Below the pieces are notes generated by a model. That model was given only the letters and a program-made list of their open reading frames with translations. It was not told the origin of the DNA and searched no databases. 64,000 nucleotides of DNA, from positions 1 to 64,000 of the forward strand of contig NGBS01000011.1 in NCBI GenBank assembly GCA_002245135.1, written 5' to 3'. Positions 36,915 through 51,600 of this stretch are shown here, in pieces. A program made the translations under genes and the position numbers. Positions within the stretch are counted from its first letter, which is position 1; each line of letters opens with the position of its first letter. The stretch comes from Proteromonas lacertae. Lineage: Eukaryota > Sar > Bigyra > Opalinata > Proteromonadidae.

Positions 36915-39900
36915 ATGGACAGCTTCTCGCATATAGAGAATGAAGGAAAAGACAGGTGTTGTGAAATTTGTTTTGAATGTAATAAAGAACAACTCAGTAG
37001 CAATCTAATGCAATGTAGTAGTTGTGGATTTACTGTACATAAGGAATGTTATTATGACAATTGTGATAGTGAAGAGGAAGAGTTTATTAATAATGAATTA
37101 TGGCTATGCGACCGGTGTAAATATGAGAAAAATAGTGGAAATATTCCATTAGAATGTCAGATATGTCATACAAATGTATTTTTTTGTTTTATCTAATATT
37201 TTATAGTTGAAAGATATAGGAATGAAATATTATAAATATTATAACAGTTATTATCACATATTCTGTCTATATTCCTATTATAATAAATACATAATTCAAA
37301 ACGAAAAGAATAAAGAATTACCATCAATTACTAATGAAAATGAATGTATAATGAATGAGAAATGTAAGTGTAAAGAAAAGAAACAAATATCAACAATCAC
37401 TTGTAATAATACAAATTGTACTTGTTCATTTCATCCTATATGTATATTATATAATAAAAACTATCAAATATTGGCTAAAATGGAAGAAAATCAGTTGATA
37501 AAATATGAAATATACTGTGAGAAACACCATCATTTAGAAAGTGATATTTTGAATAAAAATATTAACGGTATTTTGATAGGAAGAAAGAATAATATATTGA
37601 TGAATGAAAATAGAATAGAAATTCCACCATTAGTAAAACTAGAAACAACAATAATTACAACTGATATGAATAAAATGGAAATGAAAGAAAAAGAAGAAAA
37701 AGAAAATGCAAATGATCAAAACCAATTACCATTACCTCCTCAATTAGATCTTCAATCCGTAGCAGATAATAATACAACAACCATAACAACTGATTCTACA
37801 GATATAACATCAACTACTAATACAACATCTGTAATATCTCCAGAAAAAACAAATCTCGCTAATTTCTCTAAATATGTAAGTTTAGAAAGTCTATTAAAAG
37901 GAAAAAGAGGAAGGCCTAGAAAATATGGTTTACCTCCAATGAGTATAATTCCAAATAACAATCTCAAATCAGTAGAAGGTGCTTTAATCAGTGGAAGTTA
38001 TGAATTATTCTATAAAGATGAATGTCAAAAATGTCCTTTAAACGACGAATCAAAAAGAAGTGAGTATGAAATTAGAATCCAAAATATGTGGATTAATCTA
38101 CCTCAAGATGTTAAAGATGAATATGAAAAGAGGTTTATTAATAATGTTATCTTCAAATCCAAACATAATGGCAACTCTCCAGCCAATCATAACAACTCAA
38201 ATTATTCATCTTCTCCTTACAATTCTTCTTATAATGGAGGTAATATGAAATCGAATAGTTCTGATAACTTTAAGATATTTAGTAATTCATCTTTAGCTTC
38301 AGCAAATAATGGTAGTAATAGTGGAAATAATATAAACAGTAGAAGGAGTTCTAAGATAGATAATAAACATAGATTTAGTTTTGGCAATAATAATAATAAT
38401 ACAAATAACAATTTAAATATAAGAAATAATAATTTCATAAAATCACATTCAAGTACATTGTTTTCTTCAACAAATTCACCATTACTAAGTTCAAATCATC
38501 GAAATACAAGAAGCAGTACAATTAACAGTAATAATAATAATAATAATAATATTATGAATGATAATGAAGAACCAGTACATAAAATCAATTTAAGAAGTCA
38601 TTCACTGCCAATGAATAATAATAGCAACAATTTCTGTGATTCAAATACATTAATAACTCCAAAATCAAGTGGAAATTCATATTTACATTTTTCATTTCCA
38701 GTATCCAATACTGATTTTAATCAACAAGTGATTGATCCATATTATACTGAAGTGGATAATAGTTTGTTAGAATTAGAAGAAAATAATGAAACTTATTTCC
38801 AAGTACCTCCACTTGGTGATGGTTTAAATATGTTAAATTTTCAAACTAATCAATCTCCAATACATTTAAATTTACCTCAAACTTCATCAAACCTTAATAA
38901 TAATACTTCTAGACAATTATTACTATCTCCAACTAGTCCTACATCCTCATCTTTATTTACATCAATTTCACCATCATCCATTACTTCTTCTTCTTCTTCT
39001 TCGCATAGTAGTCAGAAATATAAGAAATTAATAGGAAGGGTAACCCGATCACCGAAATTAGGAATACCGAAATTACACAAATTGATATTGAGACAGGTGA
39101 AGAATAATATTATCAATTCACTTACACAACAACAACAACAACAATATTCACCACCTTCTTTACAGAATTCAACCTCATCTACATCAACACAATCATTACT
39201 ACAAGATGGAAATAATTCATCATCTTCAACAATTAATCTCAATGTCACAAATACTGCTCCTAATACTATACAAAGAATGGATTTTGGTGATAATGAAATT
39301 CCATCTCTTCAAGAACAAATCAATGCAAAATATCCCAAATTAATTGTTCCAGAAACATCCCGAATAACTGTATTATTCCGTGGATTAAGAAAAGTAAAAT
39401 GTGTTTATGATTTTAATCATTGTATTGAACCAGAATTACATTTATTATCACCTTCTTCTATTCCAACTCATATTTTATTAAACCAACAACAAATGCAGCA
39501 ACAGATACAACAACAACAACAGTATCTACTACCTCCATTTCAAAAATCAAAATCTCATATTAGCAAACAACAACAACAGCAATTATTTGTACAATACCAA
39601 CAGACACAGAATATATTGTTACAACAACAACTTCAGCAACAACCAGCAAATTTACCACTTGTATCAAATGCAAATTATAAAATACCATCACTACCTGTAT
39701 TTAAGTTAAGAAAAGGAATGGATTGGATTCCAATTGATTTTTTAATGAAAACTTCAATCGATGAAATTTCTTCACAAATGAAGTTGGAATATAATCGAAG
39801 TAATAATTCAAACAGCAGTTTTATCCATTCATTATTAATAGATAACTATACTCCCAATAAAATTGATATAAATAAAGAGTTTTTAATAAAAGTGGATAAA

Positions 39901-42900
39901 TATCCAACTTGGGTGAAATTAACAGATTATCAAATTGTTGATGATGTTATTGATAATGATGATTATGAAGATGAAATATTAAAAGAATTAGAAAAGCACC
40001 AACAGAAATTACATGAAGTTCATTCACACAATATTGAAACATGTAAAGAATTGTCAAAGAGAATTCCATCAAAAGACTATTATACAGAAAAAGAGAATGA
40101 AAAAGAAAGAATTGAAGAATTAGAAAACAATTTCATACAATATTATTATTATAAAATCATATTTGAATCATTAATAAATGGAAGTAAAGATAAAGTGAGA
40201 CATGTGGAAGATCCAATAACAGAATGGACTATTAAAGCGAATAATAGACCATATCCAATAGAAAATAACAATCCTTATGACACTTGCTCTATTTGTTTTT
40301 CACGTATATATATATATATTATTATTTAATTATTTTATTTGTATAGATGTAATTGAAGATTGGAATCCAATAATTACATGCACAGGTTGTCAAGTTCAAT
40401 TCCATAAGGTTTGTTATGGCTTGACAGATGTGAATGGATTATATAATAGTGATTTTTATTGTGATGTTTGTTCAGATATTTATTGTCTTAGTTCTAGTAA
40501 TAACAGTTCTAGTAGAAGAAACTCATACAGTAATAATAATAATAATAATAACTCAATATCTCCTTCTCCATCTAATCTATTTCCTTATCAAAACTATCCA
40601 AAGTGTATGTTATGTGATTATAGTGGTGGTGCTTTAAGAAAAATTGATGATAATAAGTTCGTTCATTTGGCTTGTTGTTTATGGCTTCCTGGAATAATTA
40701 TTAATGATTTTGTTAAAATGATTGATATTACAATAAGTGAAGATTTATATAAATATGTGAATATTCCTGTAGTTCAAATGAATAATGATAATAAGAAAGA
40801 AGAAGAATATGAATTGAAGATTAAATATACAAACATCACAGATTTCCCAATTGTTGATGTTAATAATAAAGAGATTAATAATAATAAATTGAAAATAAAG
40901 AATATTCCAATACTTAAAATATCTAATAATCAGTGTATATACTGTAAATCAAATCATGGAATAACAATCAAATGTAGTGATCCAAATTGTAAAGAATATT
41001 TTCATTTATTTTGTGCATATTATAATGGAAATTATATGAGAGTAATTCAAAATGACAATTTGAGTGAAAATGGTTCTTATTGTTACTGTGGAGGTGGATG
41101 TGGAAATATTTATGAAATTTATTGTATAGATCATACACCAATCGATAAAAAAGAAGATGAAAATAAAGAAGAAAAAGGAAGTGATGAGTTTAAACTAACA
41201 ATTCCTGATATATCTCCAAAGAAAAAGAGACAAAATGAACAAATTGAATTAAGAAAACCAACAACCAACCATCCTTTACACTTCTTAGAGTTTTTAAATG
41301 AAATCTACATATATACAAATGTTGGAAGTTATAATTTGAATTATTATACTCCTGTAACTCAGCCAAATATCTCAACAACAACAACAACAACAACAACTTC
41401 ATCAAAGAATAGAATTAGAGATATAAATATATCATATTCACCAAATTCAACATCAGAATCATCATCAATAGTAAATTCTCCAAAGACTGATAATAACAAA
41501 GTGAAATTCGTTCTTTTAACTCCAGATATATATCCAGATAATACATGTATGAGTTGTCTAACCAAACAACCAATAGATTCATTAATTGAATGTCAAATTT
41601 GTCATGTTAAAACTCATCCTGCTTGTTATGGATTATCTAGTTCAATAATTAATAAAGACAAATCGAATTGGTTGTGTGATGTATGTTATGATAAGAATAA
41701 AGATATAAGATTCCTACTACAAGATCAAAATAATAATAATGATGATAAAGAATTGAGTAATACATTAAATACTGCAACAACAACAACTACAGTATATGCT
41801 GATCCAAATGATCCAAATGATGTTCCAAGATATGGTTGTTGCTTATGTCCTCATTCTAATGGAATATTGAAAAGAACAAATGATGGGTTGTATATACATA
41901 TGTATTGCGCAATGGTTCATAAACATGTACAATTTGTATTTGCTTCTAATGGAGAATTGATTGTTGATACTCACTTGTTACAACATAAATGGAGAAATAA
42001 ATATTCGTGTGAAATATGCAATCAAAGATGTGGTAAAACAATGGAGTGTAATACTGAAGGATGTAATAGACATTTTCATCCACTTTGTGCTTATTTTAAT
42101 AAAATTCCATTAGTTTATGAATGTGGTAACGGAGGTAATAATGATGAAGATCATGATATTTATGAATATAAGAATATAATAAGTAGAAATAACGTATTGT
42201 ATAATGCTTATGGAAAGATTATTCCTAAGTTATATTGTTTACATCATATTCCAGATACAGTGAAGTTTATTCCATATAGGAAATGTTTTATAAAAGTTAG
42301 ACCAAAAAGAATATATCAAGATTTATTAAAGAAATGCAGATGTTTAGAAAGAAAAGCAGAAGTTGAGAATGAAGAAAAGAAAGGCGGAAATGAAGGCTAT
42401 TTATCACTTGATAGTATTGACAAAATAGAAAAGGATTATAGAAATATAATCCAAAAAAAGAGAATGAGTATTGCTGAAAAGTTGAAAGACATTCAAAAGA
42501 ATGCAGAAAACGTGAGTAAACAGTATCATCGATTTATAACACGGAGAGATGTAAGAATTACTATTCCTGAAAGTATCAATCCAAACCAATTTAATAGCAA
42601 ATCTACAACAAGAGAAATTGATGAAAAAGAATTGATTGAAAGAAAAAGAATCAGAGATGAAAGAAGAATGAAAAGAAAAATAGTGAAAAGAAGAAAAAGA
42701 GAAGATATGATCAATTCAAAATCTAAACCAATAATGAGAATAAAAAGAAGTGGAAATAACATTTATAACAGTGGTGAAATAGATAATAATGATGAGAATT
42801 ATGACTTTTATGATTATTTCTGTATTTATGAGAGTGAAAATGGACTTGATTTTGATAATAGAAATATTCATTATCGATATGAAGAAGAAGAAGAAGATGA

Positions 42901-43534
42901 TGATAATAGTTATAACAATAGTGATGATAGTGAATTGGATTATTTATATTATAAAGAGTTAGAAGAATCAAGAAATAATAGAAGAATAAAAGAAATGAAT
43001 AGAATAAGAGAAAGAGGAAATATTAATAGTGATTATAATGACGTTAATAACGATGATAATGATGATGACGACGACGACAATATTGTAATTGTGCCTAAAG
43101 GAACAATTGATATGAATACTAGACAAGATATACCAATGTCATTACCAGAACCACCTCCATTTATTCAATCTAAATCATCAACAAAGAAGAAGAGCAAAAA
43201 GTCTGTTTCTAGTTATGATTCTGGTAATTATAGCTATAGTTCTCATAAGAGAAATAGAAAACAATCTGCTAGTGGTGTTGAGGTTGAATCTACTCAATGT
43301 TCAATGAACTTAAGACATAACTCTGTTTTCAATTATAACACAACCATTATTGATGATAATTACAAACCAATCAGCAAGATTTTATCTAGTAGTCCAAATC
43401 AGCCAATTCCCAAAGAAATTGATAATAGTTATTTAGATTTTGATGTATCTGACGAAGATGATTTGACAAAGAAAAATAAAAGAAAGACACCAAAGCGTCC
43501 CAACAATAGTAGCAAAAAGACAAAATATAACTGA
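36915..43534 (+). CDS. Multi-PHD chromatin reader with AT-hook and HMG-like segment
   Basis: Three exons (36915-37175, 37207-40303, 40347-43534) give 2181 residues; the introns are 31 and 43 nt. An N-terminal PHD-like finger (CCEICFECNKEQLSSNLMQC) is followed by an AT-hook (KRGRPRKYG) and a segment resembling an HMG box (SEYEIRIQNMWINLPQDVKD). Two PHD plus extended-PHD cassettes follow: CSICFSHVIEDWNPIITC with CMLCDYSGGALRKID, then CMSCLTKQPIDSLIECQIC with YGCCLCPHSNGILKRTNDG. This order is that of BRPF, JADE and related readers of histone H3 tails. No bromodomain, SET or PWWP domain is evident. Long Asn, Gln, Ser runs separate the domains; acidic and basic tails close the protein. It likely acts as a nuclear scaffold for a histone-modifying complex; which one is unknown. 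Confidence 0.88.
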
Positions 43535-43806
43535 ATATAAATTATTTTTATTGTTCTAATGTGAGTTTAAATTGATCTACAAATAACATAGCGCTTTATA
43601 ATGGGTATATGAAGAGAAAAGAACAAAAATCAAAAAAAAGAAATCAAACTAAAAGCTTGACCGTTTTTTCGTTTCTTTTAAATTAAGTATTTTTTTATAG
43701 CTTAAATACCTTCTCTTGATTTTTATATTTCTTTTAATTCATCTATTTATTCCTTATAATATATATATAGGATTTTATTATTATTCAAATAGGTTAGTAG
43801 CAGATT

Positions 43807-45015
43807 ATGAGTACTCTAGAAGACGATTTTGAAGATAATGAGTTTGATGACACTAACAAACAAGAAAATAATCCAATAGATGATCCACAAGATCCAAATT
43901 ATGAAAACATAGATAATGCAGATGATAAACCAATAGATACACAGAACGAAAATGAAAATCAATATGACAATGATGAAAATGAAGGTAAATATGAAAACAC
44001 AGAAAACATTGAAGAAAATAAAGAAAACAAACCAGATTCTCCAATAGAACAACAACAACCAGAACAAGATGAAGTAAAACCTCAACAAGAAGAAAAATAT
44101 AATGAAGAAGAAGAACAGCCACAACAACAACAACAACAATATCGAGATGAAGAAAAAGAAAAAGAAGAAGAAGAAAAATACAACGAAAGAGAAGAAGAAG
44201 AAGAAGAAGAAGAAAGAAAAGAGAATGAAATAATGGAAAATAATGAAGAACCTGAAGAAGAAGAAGAAGAAGAAGCAAAAGATAATGAAAGTCAAGATGA
44301 AAACACAGTTCAAGATTTCATCCAAGTATTAGAAGAACATCGAAAGAACTGTGAAAAACAAGGTAAATATGTAGAAGCTGAAATAGCCAAAAATCGATTA
44401 GAAGAATTAAGATTACATGAAGAAAATCGAAGACGAGAACAAATGAGAAGTCGTCAAATAGCTGAGACTTTAGGTGTAGAAGAAGCTCATATGATGGAAT
44501 ATCAAGAATTCAATGTAGAATGGGATAAGAAGATGGCTGATTATGAACAACATTCTAAAGAATTATTAGATGAGATGAAGAATCGACATGAAGATGAATT
44601 AGCTCGATTCCAAGAAGAATTAATCAGTAAACAAGCAAAACCTAAATTTTCAAGTGAATTATTGAATTTACGAAGAGTTCAAGATGTATTAGCTCGTCAA
44701 AAAGATTATGCTGAAGCTCACAAAATCAAACTAAAGGCTGATAGTTTAGAAGCTTGGGAAGTTGAAAAATGGAAGAATAAAAAACAAACTGAGATGTATA
44801 GAAAAGAAGGTAAATTTAAGAATAAACAAGATCAAGAATTAAAAGCATTACATATGAGAATTCAAGCTGGTCGAGAAGAGCAAAAGAAACGAAGGCAATT
44901 AGATTTAGAAAGATTGTTACTTCGATATCAAAATGTGAAAGCTGCATTGGAAATTCAACATACTCAAGAAAAGATGCGATTTGATCGAACAGCTAGATTA
45001 AATGCCACATCCTAA
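43807..45015 (+). CDS. Coiled-coil protein with acidic N-terminal half
   Basis: A single exon encodes 402 residues. The first 165 are almost wholly Glu/Asn/Gln/Asp and probably disordered. From about residue 168 a charged, helical region without Pro runs to the end (VQDFIQVLEEHRKNCEKQGK, YVEAEIAKNRLEEL, RSRQIAETLGVEEAHMMEY, MRFDRTARLN). The paired YVEAEIAK and YAEAHKIK segments look like repeated helical hairpins. It reads like a conserved flagellar or centrosomal coiled-coil protein, but I cannot name the family. The start is the only ATG preceding the acidic tract. Confidence 0.65.
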   Translation: MSTLEDDFEDNEFDDTNKQENNPIDDPQDPNYENIDNADDKPIDTQNENENQYDNDENEGKYENTENIEENKENKPDSPIEQQQPEQDEVKPQQEEKYNEEEEQPQQQQQQYRDEEKEKEEEEKYNEREEEEEEEERKENEIMENNEEPEEEEEEEAKDNESQDENTVQDFIQVLEEHRKNCEKQGKYVEAEIAKNRLEELRLHEENRRREQMRSRQIAETLGVEEAHMMEYQEFNVEWDKKMADYEQHSKELLDEMKNRHEDELARFQEELISKQAKPKFSSELLNLRRVQDVLARQKDYAEAHKIKLKADSLEAWEVEKWKNKKQTEMYRKEGKFKNKQDQELKALHMRIQAGREEQKKRRQLDLERLLLRYQNVKAALEIQHTQEKMRFDRTARLNATS

Positions 45016-45606
45016 ATAATAATTCTTATAAGAAATGTTTAATATTTTATCTATTATTTTAATACAATTTTCAGTTTATCTTATAACACCATCTTTCTTA
45101 TCTACGAATATATGTAATGTAATATAATTTAGCCCCAGAGGTTAGCATTATGCAAAGAACATCTGCCACAATAGAAAAATAACAATAAAACCATTCCATA
45201 ATAATGTTATTTTATGTAGAAAACATGTATTACTTTAATTATTTTGATATATTATCACAATTTCAAAAAATAAATATCAATATTTTCCACTATTTGCTCC
45301 AGCATCACTTCATAAAGTTCAATACATCTTTAAAAGTTCTTTATACAACCAATTTCCGTTTATATTCTCTTCGTTTATTCTCAAGCTTTTTTCATATTGC
45401 TTGGCTTGAGGTACTGAATTATTTTTATTGTTTCAATACTCTTCACACTATATATTTCACAGATTTAATATATAAATACCAAAAAAGTCAATAAGACTTA
45501 AGAAAGAAAGATTTTAAAACTAAGAGTAGTCAATTTTACAGCAACTAACTAGTTTAATCAGATATTAGTATTTTAAATACAGAATAAATTATTACGTAGA
45601 AAAATC
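45016..45606. other. Intergenic region before the USP gene
   Basis: This is about 590 bases. A 96-codon open stretch at 45204-45494 is Phe/Tyr/Leu-rich, matches nothing I know and looks like chance coding in AT-rich DNA. A CTCAAGC element and an inverted TTGGCTTGAG lie inside it. Confidence 0.5.
45380..45410. promoter_or_regulatory. Inverted pair of TCAAGC elements
   Basis: CTCAAGC at 45380-45386 on the plus strand is followed by TTGGCTTGAG at 45401-45410, so the two face each other across 14 bases, about 200 bases before the USP start. Function is inferred from recurrence elsewhere. Confidence 0.35.
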
Positions 45607-48600
45607 ATGTCAATCGTGGATTTGCACATCAGTTATGGCATTGGATTGCCTGAAAGTTGTTTCCACAAAGTAGTCGGTACAGATGGAGTGTTAAATGATT
45701 TAGGAGTAGGTACTAATCTTAAAGTATATCTTTGGTTTAAGTGGGGAAATAATGATGAAGCAGGAATAACAAAATTGTTAATAAGCAAGAAAAATGAAGT
45801 TCCAAGTGATTATCACATGATAGAAAATAGTATAAATGGAAATAGTACAGATGGTGACGATTCATTATATATCAGTTATAAGAAAGAGCCGAATGAGACT
45901 GAAATAACAAAATTATGTTTAGTATTAGACAATGCAGAACTCTGTATAAATTATTATAAAATCTAATTTTTTTACAGCAAATGAATATACAAAGATTCAG
46001 CCTCCCTTAGTGACTTATAAATCAGACAATGATTCAGCATCGCATTCAATATACTTATGTTATTCAACAGTGAAGCAACAAATACGTAATACATCTCATA
46101 ATAACAATAGCAATAATCAACAACAAATACATTATTTAGTGTCAGATCATCATCATCAACAGCATATTCATCCAACTTCACCATCATCTCCCAAACAAAT
46201 AATGTTAGTGAAAACAGATGATAATAATAATTATTCGCCAAGATATAACGATTATAGTAGTAAAACATTCAATTTTAAAGTATATATATATATTATTATT
46301 ATTATTTTAGGTGAATCAAAGAGTCGATGTTCTTAAGAATTATAGTTACAGCGATGATAGTTGTTATACGTGTGGTATTATTGTTGACATTGATGAAATA
46401 AGTGAATATTGTCTTGTAAAATTACCATATGAAAATAATCCAGTCAGAATAGAAAAGAATTTGATCAGAGAGTATAAATCATGTATATTTAAAGAATATA
46501 AAAAGAAAAGAGGAAATGTATATATATGTCTATTAATTTATATATATTTTTATAGTGTAAAATCGATGAAACAAATGCTGCTGATTATTTAGAAAAGTTA
46601 CTTTACAGCACTAATTTCAATACAATTAATGATTATGATTTAGATTCAATTATAACGATATATATAGTTCCATTCATTTATTCAACTTGTAGAAGTATAA
46701 ATACTAGTTTCAATATAAATGTAAATGTAAATGCTAATAACAAAGTATATCCAAATGTTATTCGTATTTTAAGAATGATAATTGAAGTATATTTTTATAT
46801 ATTTAATATATATTTATCTATAATTATATTTTATAGTTATTGGTTCATTTATTTGATAGATGTAACTGCTTTGTTTCATATCAAGTTTGCTTGTATTATT
46901 TATTAGTAAAAAAGACAAATAATAATAATAACATTATTATTCATAACAACAGAAGAATGATGAATCCTTATTCTGATGATGATGACGATGATGAAGATAA
47001 TGATCATGCAGTAACACATTTAGATGAAGTAGAAAAAGTAAAAATAAGAGATGATAAAAGAGAAGTAAAAAGGATTAAATATGAATATGACAAAAGTATA
47101 GAAATCAAACAAAAGAATGATTTATATGATGTTATTGAATGTTTTTTTAAATGTAGAGGATTTGATAAAATATCAAGTTGCATTATATATGAAGTATATA
47201 TATATATATATATAATTCACTATTAATTCATTATAGAGTTATGAAATGACAATAACAGATAGATCATTCTATTTAGAAGTTGTTATGAGTGTTTTACAAT
47301 ACATAGACTATAATTTCTATAAGACATGTTATGCAAATACTGTTCAAGTTGGAATACATACCATTTTAATGGCATTAAATGAAGAAGTGTTTTTATCAGA
47401 AAAAGAAACATTTTGGGTTGATTTAGTGAATTGTGAATATGTTGATGAAAAGTATATTCATGTTTATATCTTTACTTTATTCAAATTCTTATTGAAGAAG
47501 TGTTCTGAAAAGAATAATGGAACGTATAATAATAATCATAATAAATATAAAAAGAGTTTAATAAAGTTTTTAAACAAATACTGCTGTGTAGAAAGTAAAA
47601 TCAATAATTATAGATTCTACTTACCTCCTGGAAGATTTTTAGATATATTGAATGAATCAAATAATTTCTATGTTGTGTTAGATGCTATAGGATATATAAA
47701 TCATATTTATAATTCTGATAATAACGAAATATTAATGTTTTTATTTCAATGTTTAAGGGATGAAAATCAAATGATTCCTGAACATTTAATTAAGCAATTA
47801 CTTAGTATAAAAAAAAGTAAAAACAATGGAAATTATAGCCCAAGAAGTTATTATTTTGATAGTGAAGATACTCTAGAGTTATATATAAAAAATACAATTG
47901 ATATTAGTGTATTACAAAGAATAAAAGAAATAATAGAAAGAGATGAGCCAATTAATGATTATCATATATTTATAATGGAAAAACTATTAAATCGAGTAAA
48001 TGATGTAATTAAAACTCCAAATTATCAAATTTCTAATTCACTTATAAGATCAATTGATGAATTTTATGATAGAATCGGATGTATTCGTTTTTTCATTAAT
48101 ATTTATATTAATGATGAATATATGGGTTCATCTCTTTCTAAAGATATAATTAATAAGTTATATCAATATATTAGCAACTTGGATTTATCATTTTTAATTA
48201 ATCAAGAATCTGAACAGATGTTTTTTACAAAAGAAAATTATATCATATTTTTATTAAATAATTGTATACTTAAGGAGTTTAATAAAGAAATACAAAAACA
48301 TTCATTTACAGCAAAATTAATAAGAATAACTTCATTAATATTCAAGTTCAAATCATTAGTTTATAACTCAAAATGGATTGAAAATAATGTATCTGGTATA
48401 GTGAATACTCTTGGTGGATCTCTTACTGACTTCTTTAGAAGAAGTAATAATTATTTAAATGAAAATCAATTCGATAGAATTATTGATATATTACTGTATA
48501 TATATATATATATATATATAAAATAATAATAATAATAATACATAGAGATATTGCTTCTAAAGATAGTTATCCGATTGAAATTATTACATTCATTTTCGAT

Positions 48601-51600
48601 TGTATTAGTGGTTGCAAAATGTTTAACTCTGACAGATTTATGAATAGCTTTTTGTTGAAATTTAGTAATACAATTAGTAATAATGACTGTTCTTTCACAG
48701 AGGATTTTTATGATTTCATTCTTAGTAACATGTTGTTAAATCAAAGGAGTGATTTTTATGATTTAGTTCATGTAAAAACGTTATTTGAACAGTATATATT
48801 TATAATATATATTTTATAATGTAATTAGAATATTATCCAAGTTAAAGAATACATATAATTCAAGTGTTATGCCTTTATTATTTTCAATAATGACTTCTGT
48901 ATATATATATTTTTTATATTTCACATAGAATCAATATAAATTAAATGATAAAATGCCGTTTTATAAAGGAATAGTCAATACTTTAATCTCAAATTGTGAC
49001 AGTTGTAATTTAGATGCATTTTTTAAAGATTTCGTCGAGATATTTAAAGAATATTATACATCATCAAATGACACTAACAACGCAGTTATATTTATATTAT
49101 TATATGAATTAGTTACTATTGTTTCACCATCTCTTTATTCAGTAATGAATAATAGATAGTATAAATATATTCTCTCTCTTTTTATTATTATAATGATATA
49201 GTGATCTATACTTAGAACCAAATCAAAGTGTTTTACATGTTCAGAGAATTGTAACAAGACAAATATTTAAAAATCAAATGATTAATACCAGTAAAAGAAA
49301 AAGAGATAATTCACCAATTTATATTGATAGAATACCTACATCGCATAGTTATATGCAACAACAGCAACAACAACATTTACAACCTACGATTGAACAACAT
49401 AAACAAATAAAGAATTATTACATGATTTACAATAAAAATGATACAATAGGTACACTAAAGTCATTTTTAGGTCCAAAATTTTCAAGTAGTAATTTTGGAA
49501 TGACAATTCGTAAAGATGATAATAGTACTGAATTGAATGATGATGAGAAAGTTCCAGAAAATGAAGTGATTGTTGTTGATCCATCATGGTCAAATGGTTC
49601 TGAGCCAACTGATATTGTTGATTGTAGATTAATGTATATTAATTATTATATTTTTAAATAGTTCTGGTTTATCTAATAATATGGATTTATATGAGATTGT
49701 TCAATCTGGATTATTATCTCCAAATGAAAAATGTTCAATTTGTTGTTACAATATTCTAAAGTATTTTGAAATTCCTAATGAAGTAAGAGAATCTGCTTTG
49801 AATAATGAAAATCCAGATATATACTCATTGAAGACAGAAGACTCATTGACATTATATAACTTATCAATTATTTATAGAAGTATAACTGATGATAACTATT
49901 TTGATGATTTTAAGAATAAGAATGGAATTGAAAATATAATAAATTGTGCTGAAACGCTTTGTAATAGTAATGTTGACTTAGAGAATAAATCAATTCAAAT
50001 GATATTCGAAATGTTGTGTTATATATTCAATATCATTTTCAATAAGAGTAACAGTAATGATTATGAAGATATTTTATTCAGTGGGATGAGAATTTTACCA
50101 ATTTTTATACCTGAAATTATTAAACTGTTGGAAAAATTGAATAATGTTAAGTATATTATTATTATTTTCATTTATATATATTTTCTAGAACATGTGATCT
50201 TCAAAATTATGAAAATTGCCTTACTCATATAATAGAAACTTGTACTTTAGTACTTAGTTTTGAATCTGATGATGTAATATTTACTGTCTTTTCAGCAATA
50301 CCATTAGAACCATTGTTACTATCCTCTTTAATGTTACAAAATAACAAAGTATTAGAATCATTTATCACTAAAATTGTAGTTGGTTTAACTAAAAATGAAT
50401 CTATTAAAGGTTTGATATTAGATATATATTATGACATATTCGATAATCATATTAATGAAATTTACAAGTTCTTTGATTCTATCGGATTATTCTTCAAATT
50501 GTTTACCTATTTTGTTGATTCAATTCCTGAATCAGATTGTGCTATTTTAATTCCTTTGTTCTGTAAATTGATTTACAATCATCCAATCTTAGAATTAGAA
50601 TATAATTATAATGATATTAATAGAAATGGTAATAATTATATTTTGCCAAATAATATTTCTTCTGCAAATACAATTACTAATATTCTACCAGATAATGAAG
50701 ATTTATTATTACAAAGATACTTTTATATCTTAAATAGAATGTTAGGGAAATATAAGTTTGAAAGTGATGATGAATATATAAGAATATACAATTTACTAAT
50801 GTCTAATGTATTATTCATTTCACCCAATTATAAAGTATGTAATTCTAATATTTATCCACCAAAAACGAAGAATATAATTACAATATACTTTGGATTTGAT
50901 GTTTTATTTACTGTGTGTAAAGCTTCAGTGAGATGTGCAACAGCATTTTCACAATTTTTAACAAATCATTATCAGAATTTAAAGAAAACTGATTTAATAT
51001 TAGAGAAATACAATATGAAGAATGATAATTTGAAAATAAGAAAATCAAACTGTCAAACAGGTTTGACTGGTTTAAAGAATTGTGGAAGTACTTGTTATAT
51101 GAATTCTGTATTACAACAACTATATATGATTCCTGAGTTTAAACAATCAATAATTAATATACAAATACCTTTCTATGAGAATAAACAAACTGATTTGTTA
51201 TACCAATTTCAAAGGTTATTTGTATTACTTCAAAATAGTCCATTAGAGTTTGTTTCACCATTAGATTTTATAAAATCATGTAAAATCAATGGAGAAGATA
51301 TTCGATTAGGAGTTCAAGGTGATGCAGTTGAGTTTATGCAACAAATATTCCAAAATATTGAGAATCGATTATCTGCAACAAAATACGAACATTTTTTGAG
51401 TGATGTTTTTGGTGCTGAAGATATAAGTGAATTACGAGCAAGATGTAGTTATTATACTAATAAAATGCACCAGTCAATTCGTACTAATCAATCTTATATG
51501 TTTACTGTGGATGTATTGAATATGAATTCATTAGAAGAATCATTAAAAGCATATATATCAAGCGAAGTGGTTGAATATAGTTGGGATGAAGAAGAGGAGG

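Noticed and set aside
43816-44325. Minus-strand Phe/Ile/Leu-rich open frames opposite the coiled-coil gene
   Set aside because: They are the complement of GAA/GAT-rich acidic codons. They look like membrane proteins only because Glu/Asp codons reverse to Phe/Leu/Ile codons.
45204-45494. A 96-residue plus-strand gene before the USP
   Set aside because: It is Phe/Tyr/Leu-rich, has no recognisable fold, contains the TCAAGC elements and fits chance coding in AT-rich DNA.
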